Of a stretch of DNA of 64,000 bases, positions 59,991-64,000 are shown in pieces. Made by a program: the position numbers and the translations under genes. Where the stretch lies: contig OZ023206.1 of the NCBI GenBank assembly GCA_963995525.1, positions 40,921,769 through 40,985,768 of the forward strand, read 5' to 3'. Under the pieces are notes generated by a model. It was given only the letters and a program-made list of their open reading frames with translations, did not search any database and was not told the DNA's origin. Each line of letters starts with the position of its first letter. Position 1 is the stretch's first letter. The stretch comes from Escarpia spicata (taxonomy: Eukaryota; Annelida; Polychaeta; Sabellida; Siboglinidae).

Positions 59991-60027
59991 TATGTCCAAT
60001 TATAATTGGAATTTCAGAATGACTCTA
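59991..60027. repeat. Target site duplication, right copy (37 bp)
   Basis: tatgtccaattataattgga + atttcagaatgactcta. It differs at 5 of 37 positions from the left copy, so the insertion is old. Confidence 0.8.
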
Positions 60028-60169
60028 TCATAGCCATTATCTCCAAATATAGTCACATTTTACCAACGATTCTAAATTCCATTTAGTTTCTGGATGCTTT
60101 AGACCTCTACTGTGATTGGGCTTTTATTATTTGTTTGCATAAATCCAAAAAGCTATAGATAGACGGAAG

Positions 60170-60850
60170 AGGAACAGGACTTCAACCCACAAGAAAAAAG
60201 TGTCAAACCGGCGGTCATCACAGATTCTAGAATTTGCCGACGACATCGCACTCTTGACAAGAGTGGGAACCTCATCGGTTTGAAGGTCAATTATAGACAG
60301 GCCGAGTGTATGGCCTAGAACCACCATGAAAACAGCTTACATTGTGACAAGAGAAGTGACGACTTTGGAAAAGATCGAATATGTTCAATATCTCGGCCCC
60401 AGGGTCAGCTCTATCTGTCAGGATCAGGGGGTTAGTAACGTGGAAAGGCTGTAGTCAGTAAGAGCAATGTGGCTATTTGAACCACGCAGGATCAGAAGTC
60501 GCTGCATGTTCACTGCAACAGTGGAGATGTGCTCCTGTACTGATGCGAGTCTTAGACGCTAACAAAGACACTACTAGATGGGTGCTATACAAATATGTTC
60601 CGATCCACATTCAATATTACCCACAAAGACCACCCAACAAATGTAGATTCATGCATAAGAATATGAACACATTTACAAAGAAGATTCAAGAATGAATGCT
60701 TAAATTTTCCGGACATTGACGCAGACATGAAGATGAAATGACATCCAAGACCACAAATAATTGACAACCACGGATGGAAGAAGAAATGTATAAACAAAAA
60801 TGCTTCATACACAGCAACCATACGATATATAAATGCAACTCAACAGAAAA
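60170..60850 (+). pseudogene. Decayed LINE reverse transcriptase, second element
   Basis: The plus strand gives ILEFADDIALLTRVG, the catalytic FADD box of a non-LTR RT. It continues after frameshifts with KIEYVQYLGPRVSS, then SNVERL, SVRAMWLFEP, and near 60705 a tail like KFSGHxRRHEDEM. Several stops interrupt it, including a TAG at about 60316. Confidence 0.75.
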
Positions 60851-61094
60851 ACATAACATGACAATATTATAGGGCATAGATTAAAACTACAAGACATCGT
60901 GTATGTCACATACGGATGTCATAGAGCTAGGTCATGCACTTGTTTTTTCTAGACTTTTCAAAGTCAAGTCAAGGACGACTATAAAGTGCAAGTGTATCTC
61001 CATGCAGAACTCCTGCCAGGATCCAAACAGTTGTACAGGCCCCTGTATAATAATTTAGCACACGTGGTCTTTTACATTTTGACAGTAGCTTTTA

Positions 61095-61400
61095 CCAGCT
61101 GTTCGGGAATACCATAGATCTTAAAGAATCTTCATTATTTTGTGAAGATGGATGTTGTTAAATGCTTTTTGAAAATCTATGAATGTTATGAAGGCAGGAT
61201 GAGTTGTCGAACTAATTCTTTCCATTAGCCTACTCAGTGTTATTACTGTTGTAGTCCACCCTGAACGTAATCCATTCTGATTTGCACTTAGAAGGTGATC
61301 AATTTCGTAATGTATTCTGTTCAGTATCATCTTGTTGAAAGTCTTCACAACGATGGAGTTCAGTCTATTTCTCCTGTAGGCCTACTTCCCTCCCGTATGT
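61095..61400 (-). pseudogene. LINE reverse transcriptase fragment, opposite strand
   Basis: The minus strand reads TFNKMILNRIHYEIDHLLSA, NQNGLRSGWTTTVITLSRL and TFIDFQKAFNNIHLHKI. These are RT motifs 0-3: the NRI segment, QxGFRxGRxTT and the first catalytic aspartate in FIDFxKAFD. The sequence stops before the FADD box. It is a different element in opposite orientation to its neighbours. Confidence 0.85.
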
Positions 61401-61985
61401 AAATCGCCAGCTTTTGGTATCATAATTATTTTCAGGCCATATGATGCTAATAAGCATCAACAAAACTGCCTCAAATTTTTCAATATGTGCTGTAGCTGGA
61501 TTCAACATATAACTGTTGGTTCTCTTCATTTTGGATCGTTCGAGTTTAGTTATTCTGCTGCAATTAACATTGTTGTGATGAATTTCTCACGACCCCGTAC
61601 AAATAAGATAAAGGCTATTGTTTAATTCAAAAAGCCAGCACTAGATTGTTGATTTGCGGACACAAACACACGCACACACACAAGCGCCCGCTTTATATGA
61701 TCATAATCATGGTGGATGTTTGTGGGATGCGCCTGTATGTGGCTGCACCATAACAAGCTCTGGAATATTTCAATTGTTATCAAGTTTTTATCCAGGACAC
61801 AGCGGCAAAGTTTATACAGTTGGTTTTATGAAAGTCTAGTGATGATGCTGGACTATACAGTTTTAGCAAACGTTTTAGAATTTGTTTGTATTTTAGTAAC
61901 TTTTATATTGTGTGCTCTTGTCTAGTTGAACTGCACCTGTGTTGCACCATTGATGATCGACCAGGCGAGACGTTGACAACAAGAA
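61401..61985. other. Non-coding segment
   Basis: No gene supported. A short CA-rich stretch lies at about 61660-61685. Confidence 0.4.
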
Positions 61986-61989
61986 TATT

Positions 61990-64000
61990 GTGAACAACCA
62001 TTCCTACAGCATGATCACATACAATAGGACCGAATTACTGCTGATTAGATGTGCCTCTGTCACCCGACTTTACCCAGCACTGGACAATTGTATTGCACCG
62101 CATGAACGCTTGAATCATCGTCGTCGGACTCGTAGGGACTGTAGAGTTGGCAGGGCCAAGAACAGACTTATTGCTGTACTGACTAATCCTCGCCACCCAC
62201 CCCTGTTTACTTTGAGACGCAAAGCCTGCTACAAAATCTGATTGCAGTGGACATTCACACATCTCCACGTGTAACTAAGTGTGCGAGACCTACAATAACT
62301 GCATGTCTACTAAATACCCGGTCCGTGAAATCTAAAGTGGATCAACTTGTCAATTTGCTTGATGACAACGAACGTGATATTCTAGCACTGACAGAAACCT
62401 GGCTGAGCCCGGGTGATGCTAGTCGGACAGAGATAAATTCGTTGTCACCAAACGGCTACAAATTTGACCACAAACCGCGTAGTGACAGAACTGGAGGAGG
62501 TGTTGGTTTCATCATCTACCGTGCATCTTTCGAAATGAGGCAACTTGCCACAAAGACATACAGATCGTTTAAAATGATGTGTCTTCAGCTGATGTATAGA
62601 TCATACTGTTTCCGGGTATGTGTTAACATACGGATCGTTTAAAGTGATGTGTCTTCAGCTGATGTATAGATCATACTGTTTCCGGGTATGTGTTATCTAT
62701 AGTCCTCCACCGTCTGTCCGTAATGGTCTGAGCGCATCGATATTCATGGACGAATTCTCAGATTTTCTGTAGTGTTTCTGCATGGGCCATGACCACTTGG
62801 TGATTGTTGGAGATTTCAACATACACGTTGATTTGTTGGATGATACATAGACTGTACGCTTTCACAACATCCTATAATATCATGGTCTGCATCAGCATGT
62901 GATGGAAAAGACACATTCACATGGTCACACTCTAAACCTAATAATCACGCGATCCGAAGCAGACATCATTGGTGATATCGTGGTTGAGAATCCGGGTATA
63001 TCCGACCACTCTGCAGTGACATTCAAGATACAAGATTGTAAACCTTGTGCTCCTAAGAAACGGGTCAGCTACATATTATACCGCAATGTAAGTGCGTGTG
63101 ACATGCATGCAGACATTTCTCAGTCAGAGCTGTACACTACTCCAGCTGATGATTTGGATGGACTCGTTCGCCAGTACGACTCGGTCTTTCGTGGCTTGTT
63201 GGATAAACATGCTCCCGTACGGCAGAAGACGATCACGGTGCGACCCGACGTGAAATGGTACAATAAAGAGTTACGCAAGGAGATACAGACACGTCGAAAA
63301 TATGAACGTCTATGCCGGAAATCTGGACTTGAAATTCATCGCCAGATGTTCATACACCAGTGCACGGTCACAAACAACTGTCTTCATCAAGCCAAACATC
63401 GATACTATTCCAACAAGGTTGTTGAGGCTGGATCAAACCAAAAGAAACTTTATAGCATTGTGCAAACATTGATGCACACTCGGGTGGACCCGCCACTGCC
63501 AACACAGGCCTCTCCAGAAGCTCTGGCTCAAGTTTTCCGAAATTACTTCCAAGAGAAAACTGCAAGCATTCGCTGTGCACTAGATCGCCGAGTGGGAGCA
63601 CAACGTGATGCCCAGATCACTACTTATGAACATGATGGAAGTCATCCGTTGGACAGGCTGTCGCCAGCCTCTGAGGATGAGGTCAGAAACATCATTACAT
63701 CATCTGCTCCTCGATCCTGCGCTCTCGATCCTCTGCCGACACGGATGCTGAAGAATTGCCTTGACGCACTTGTTCCTGTCATTACCAGGATTGTGAACAT
63801 ATTCGCTGGCCACACGAGATGTGTCAGCTAACTTGAAAGCTGCACTTGTGACTCCGCTTTTTAAGAAGCCATCCCTGGATACCGAATGTCTTACAAGCTA
63901 CCGACCGATATATAATCTCAGTTTCCTGTCCAAAGTAATTGAGAGGGTGGTGTCGTCACGTTTGTCACGTCACATGGCACAACACAACCTATTTGAAGTG
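61990..64000 (+). pseudogene. CR1-like LINE ORF2 (endonuclease plus start of RT), broken, runs off the edge
   Basis: After an Arg-rich leader (RRRTRRDCRVGRAKNR, about 62100-62160) the APE-type endonuclease starts: CLLNTRSVKSKVDQLVNLLD, DILALTETWLSPGD and GGGVGFI. It is interrupted by a 70-bp tandem duplication (62561-62700). It resumes with VIVGDFNIHVD, then stops near 62770 and 62849, then HTLNLIITR and PGISDHSAVTF. The 63040-63830 stretch is the linker (KWYNKELRKEIQTRRKYERL; KHRYYSNKV). Near 63800 the frame shifts and the RT begins (LKAALVTPLFKKPSLD; SYRPI.NLSFLSKVIERVV). The element nicks target DNA and copies its RNA there. This copy is dead. Confidence 0.92.
62561..62700. repeat. 70-bp tandem duplication within the LINE endonuclease
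   Basis: gatcgtttaaaatgatgtgt..cttcagctgatgtatagatc..atactgtttccgggtatgtgtta occurs at 62561-62630 and again at 62631-62700 with two or three differences. It shifts frame and introduces a stop at 62640. Confidence 0.97.

Overview
Eukaryotic nuclear DNA, most likely from a marine invertebrate with an AT-rich, repeat-rich genome (lophotrochozoan or basal deuterostome; the sequence cannot decide which). The reasons are: no dense coding, spliceosomal splice signals, long microsatellites, tRNA-derived SINEs, CR1/RTE-like LINEs, Tc1, hAT and pogo-like DNA transposons, a Ty3/Gypsy fragment, and two 200-N scaffold gaps (2538-2737, 36489-36688). There are no bacterial operons, CRISPR arrays, rRNA genes or convincing functional tRNA genes.

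Layout. 0-2.1 kb: satellite-like tandem copies, a Gypsy integrase tail and a PHD-finger retroelement fragment. 2.7-3.4 kb: a candidate minus-strand exon. 4.3-5.7 kb: minisatellites. 6.39-8.43 kb: a 2 kb DNA transposon with matching termini, a 5-bp target duplication and an internal 66-bp array. 9.4-11.0 kb: a hAT remnant with a frameshifted BED zinc finger. 11.45-11.54 kb: a candidate signal-peptide exon (minus). 13.5-18.4 kb: a GC/CpG-rich block with promoter-like sequence. 18.7-24.9 kb: decayed LINE tails, a dead Tc1 element and SINEs. 25-36 kb: mostly AT-rich non-coding DNA with SINEs, a 35-bp array and MITEs. 37.7-37.9 kb: a possible membrane-protein exon (minus). 39.8-40.3 kb: a 450-bp GA tract. 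42.6-42.8 kb: a candidate exon (plus). 49-58 kb: very long simple repeats (TC, GT, CCA, GGT/TGT, GA) and a pogo-like MITE. 59.3-64 kb: at least four LINE fragments, the last a CR1-like ORF2 running off the edge.

The best host-gene evidence is a phase-consistent minus-strand chain. A strong splice donor lies in the CpG-rich block (15898). A short exon bounded by good splice signals starts with ATG-ATG and encodes a textbook signal peptide (11544-11453, ends in phase 1). A 28-codon exon at 3317-3230 starts in the matching phase. Together they suggest the 5' end of a gene for a secreted or membrane protein, transcribed right to left, whose remainder lies outside the window. The product is not recognised. 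Two other candidate exons (37.7 kb minus, 42.7 kb plus) are not connected to it.

I found no convincing undescribed biological system. The most interesting items are this cryptic gene, the 2 kb transposon with its 5-bp duplication, a SINE family with a 490-bp long form, a pogo-like MITE whose body is an array of its own terminal sequence, and two complementary trinucleotide arrays in inverted orientation.
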